Source: Eubacteriales bacterium (GTDB lineage Bacteria > Bacillota > Clostridia > JAQUNY01). From it: a stretch of DNA of 6,447 bases. A program made the translations under genes and the position numbers. The stretch is from positions 1 to 6,447 of the forward strand of contig JAQUNY010000097.1 of assembly GCA_028717405.1 (NCBI GenBank), in the 5' to 3' direction. Shown one piece after another: positions 4,552-6,447 of the stretch (its first letter is position 1; every line of letters begins with the position of its first letter). Under the pieces are notes generated by a model. That model made no database searches. It worked only from the letters and a program-made list of their open reading frames with translations, and was not told where the DNA came from.

Positions 4552-6072
4552 TCATTCAACATTGATCCTGTCGAGCGTGAAAATAAATTCCGTGCCTTTT
4601 CCGACCTGGCTTATAGCCCAGACATCCTGTTTGTGTTCGTTCATCAGGCTTTTCACTATAGCCAGTCCCAATCCCGTGCCTTTTTTGTCTTCACTCCTTG
4701 ATTTGTCTGTTTTATAAAATCTCTTCCAAATAAGAGCGAGGTCTTCCTCAGCTATTCCTACTCCATTGTCTTTGACTGAAACGTAAGCCTTGTTCTTCTG
4801 TGTGTAGGTCCTGACGGTTATCTGCCCTCCGAGAGGCGTGAATTTCACAGCATTATGGAGAAGGTTTGTGACGACCCTTTCTATTGCGTCCGGGTCTGCA
4901 CTCACATTAAGTACTTCCTCTTCGAATGAAACATCCACATAAAGGTTTTTCTTTTCAAAAAGATTTTCAAGCCTGATTATACATCTCCTGATCAGTTCGT
5001 TTAAATTGACTTTCTTAAAGACAAGCTTCAACTCTCCGGCTTCCATTTTTGAAAGGTCCAGAAGGTCATTTACCATCCTGCTCATCCTGCTGATCTCATC
5101 TCTGACTATTGCAAGGTAGGTATTTATTTTGTTCTCCGGTACAGTCCCGTCAAGTATCCCTTCGACAAAGCCCCTTATTGAGGTCATCGGTGTCCTCAGC
5201 TCGTGTGAGACATTGGCAATGAATTCACGCCTGGTCTCCTCATGATTCTGAAGCTCGGCGGCCATGTTGTTGAAGCTTCTGGCAAGCTCTCCCACCTCAT
5301 CTTTTGAATTAATTTCAATTTTCTGGGCGAAATCGCCGCGGGCAATTACCCGTGCTGCTCCCGCGATTTTGTTCAGGGGCTTCGTTATTCTTGAAGCTGC
5401 GAAATAAACAAGGGTTATCGATATCAGGAGCGCAACTATTACGGCAATAATGAAAAACCTGAACACTCCTGATCTTGCCTCAAGTATCTGCGGTATGGGA
5501 GCATGGATAAATATTGCCCCTTCAACTATTGATTTCCCTGCGCTGTCCTTATATTTTATCGGTGTCTCGATTGTCAGCCACGTTTTACCGGTATCTGCAA
5601 ACATCCCGTAGAAATCGCCCTTTTCTTCGACTATGTCATAATTCCCCGTCATGACTTTTTTGTACATCTGGGTTTCCGGAAGCAGCGTCCTGCCGCTCTC
5701 GTAAATAAATTTATTAAACTGAATCAAGGGAGTATTGGTCATAAAATCCCAGGTTTTATAGTAAGCAGATTTTATTAGCCTGCCATCCTTGTCGACTATC
5801 CAGATTATTGATCCTGTGTTCTGGCTGTAAGATATAAGATTATTGCTTATCAGGGGGTCCTTTAATGCTGCATTTATGTCGCCGGGCCAGTTTTCTCTGT
5901 AGATGCTGAGTGATGTATTCAGGTTTTCAGCTGTTGATGTCAGGGTAGCCGCCATGTCGCCGACGACAGACCTGCCCAGGAAGTAGTAAAGCAAAACACC
6001 TCCGACAGAGAAGCTGAAGATGGTTATGGCAATAAAAACAGATGTCATTTTGTTAAAAATGGTTTTGAACAT
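4552..6072 (-). CDS. Membrane sensor histidine kinase (HAMP, HisKA, HATPase_c)
   Basis: This is the sensor of a two-component system; it autophosphorylates on histidine and passes phosphate to the regulator encoded just upstream. The 506-residue product has a first membrane segment (about 10-32), an extracytoplasmic domain (about 34-202), a second membrane segment (203-226), HAMP (about 227-278), HisKA with phosphoacceptor His290 in NVSHELRTP, and HATPase_c with N box NLLHNAVKF (403-411), DNGVGI (435-440) and GTGLGLAIV (465-473). All catalytic motifs are intact. The outside domain has IIWIVDKDGRLIKS (89-102), typical of PAS/Cache-like sensor folds in Gram-positive kinases; its ligand cannot be read from sequence. 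There is no cytoplasmic PAS domain, unlike WalK. The ATG follows the regulator stop by 10 bases, with TGAGG overlapping that stop as ribosome binding site. Neighbouring htrA suggests envelope stress, as with CssS or CiaH, but this is inference. Confidence 0.94.
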   Translation of the reverse strand: MFKTIFNKMTSVFIAITIFSFSVGGVLLYYFLGRSVVGDMAATLTSTAENLNTSLSIYRENWPGDINAALKDPLISNNLISYSQNTGSIIWIVDKDGRLIKSAYYKTWDFMTNTPLIQFNKFIYESGRTLLPETQMYKKVMTGNYDIVEEKGDFYGMFADTGKTWLTIETPIKYKDSAGKSIVEGAIFIHAPIPQILEARSGVFRFFIIAVIVALLISITLVYFAASRITKPLNKIAGAARVIARGDFAQKIEINSKDEVGELARSFNNMAAELQNHEETRREFIANVSHELRTPMTSIRGFVEGILDGTVPENKINTYLAIVRDEISRMSRMVNDLLDLSKMEAGELKLVFKKVNLNELIRRCIIRLENLFEKKNLYVDVSFEEEVLNVSADPDAIERVVTNLLHNAVKFTPLGGQITVRTYTQKNKAYVSVKDNGVGIAEEDLALIWKRFYKTDKSRSEDKKGTGLGLAIVKSLMNEHKQDVWAISQVGKGTEFIFTLDRINVE

Positions 6073-6082
6073 CCTTATAGCC

Positions 6083-6447
6083 TCATTGCTGCTTTATCTC
6101 AAATTTATAGCCTACGCCCCAGACTGTTTTCAGCTGCCATATCTGGTCAGGTATATTGATTTTTTCCCTTACTCTCTTGATATGGACATCAACAGTCCTT
6201 GAATCGCCGTAAAAATCGAAGCCCCATACATGCTCAAGCAGCTGTTCCCTGGTAAAAACCTTATTTGGATTTGACGCAAGAAAATAAAGGAGTTCAAGTT
6301 CCTTTGGAGGCAGTTCAAGCTCTGTGCCGTCGACAATGACCGTATAATTCGTCTTATTTATTTCCAGCTTCGGAAGAATGATTTCCAGGTCTTCAGCTTC
6401 TTTATGATCATACCTGCGGAGTACTGCTTTGACTCTTGCCACCAGCT
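6083..6447 (-). CDS. OmpR/PhoB-family response regulator, C-terminal DNA-binding part (cut by window edge)
   Basis: The reading frame is open to the right edge; 120 residues of the C-terminal end are visible. They begin with LVARVKAVLRR, which in this family follows the last helix of the receiver domain (usually KEL-VARVKAVLRR), so the GTG at 6442 is an internal valine and not a start. The rest is a winged helix-turn-helix domain: LELPPKELELLYFLASNP (positions 42-59 of the visible part), TREQLLEHVWG, then the recognition helix region GDSRTVDVHIKRVREKI and the wing WQLKTVWGVGYKF. The whole protein should be about 225-235 residues, so the phosphoacceptor receiver domain lies outside the window. 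It is co-transcribed with the downstream kinase (10-base gap) and is surely its partner. Such regulators bind tandem direct repeats as dimers; htrA is a natural target but untested. Confidence 0.94.
   Translation of the reverse strand, partial: LVARVKAVLRRYDHKEAEDLEIILPKLEINKTNYTVIVDGTELELPPKELELLYFLASNPNKVFTREQLLEHVWGFDFYGDSRTVDVHIKRVREKINIPDQIWQLKTVWGVGYKFEIKQQ

Noticed and set aside
6083..6442. A complete 119-residue DNA-binding protein starting at GTG 6442
   Set aside because: The frame stays open to the window edge, and LVARVKAVLRR is the normal internal linker of OmpR-family regulators, so this is a truncated view of a longer gene.
1..6447. Mobile elements, phage genes, restriction, toxin-antitoxin or defence islands, tRNA or rRNA genes
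   Set aside because: No transposase, integrase, terminal inverted repeats, tRNA-like folds or defence-family motifs were found. All long frames are accounted for by six housekeeping or signalling genes.

Overview
The window looks like ordinary chromosomal core sequence from an anaerobic low-to-moderate G+C Firmicute of class Clostridia. The evidence is a clostridial-type class II fructose-bisphosphate aldolase, a pyrophosphate-type phosphofructokinase, AGGAGG-like ribosome binding sites, sigma-A-like promoters, and an OmpR-type two-component system next to a membrane-anchored HtrA protease. I see no mobile element, CRISPR array, RNA gene or phage gene. Genus-level identity is not decided; the pairing of PPi-phosphofructokinase with class II aldolase recalls the cellulolytic clostridia (Clostridium thermocellum relatives).

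Left part (1-2217): two consecutive glycolytic enzymes are transcribed divergently. The aldolase (fba, minus strand, cut by the left edge) and the PPi-dependent 6-phosphofructokinase (plus strand, TTG start) are separated by 302 bases. That gap holds a good extended -10 promoter for each gene, a 14-bp dyad in the fba leader, and a run of three short tandem duplications (9, 13 and 11 bp). The 11-bp pair lies directly upstream of the pfk -35 box. Together the two enzymes turn fructose-6-phosphate into triose phosphates using PPi instead of ATP, and the step is reversible.

Middle part (2207-4377): endonuclease III (nth) and an HtrA-like serine protease lie on the minus strand, with htrA upstream and the two overlapping as ATGA, so they are probably translationally coupled. 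The nth 3' end overlaps the pfk 3' end by 11 bp, tail to tail. Each gene carries an in-frame 9-bp tandem repeat in a terminal, non-catalytic region: an Ala/Thr tail in Nth and an Asn/Ser head in HtrA.

Right part (4378-6447): a 174-bp gap contains a likely hairpin terminator for the kinase transcript, an array of 18-bp direct repeats, and a surprisingly good promoter pointing the 'wrong' way (plus strand). To its right are a membrane sensor histidine kinase and the C-terminal DNA-binding half of its response regulator, which is cut by the right edge. The order regulator-kinase-htrA resembles envelope-stress systems such as CssRS/HtrA and CiaRH/HtrA, so this pair may sense envelope or secretion stress and control htrA. 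That is inference from context only.

I did not find a convincing undescribed system. The observations most worth checking are the repeat-rich regulatory regions, the odd plus-strand promoter at 4411-4439, and the repeat-derived protein tails.
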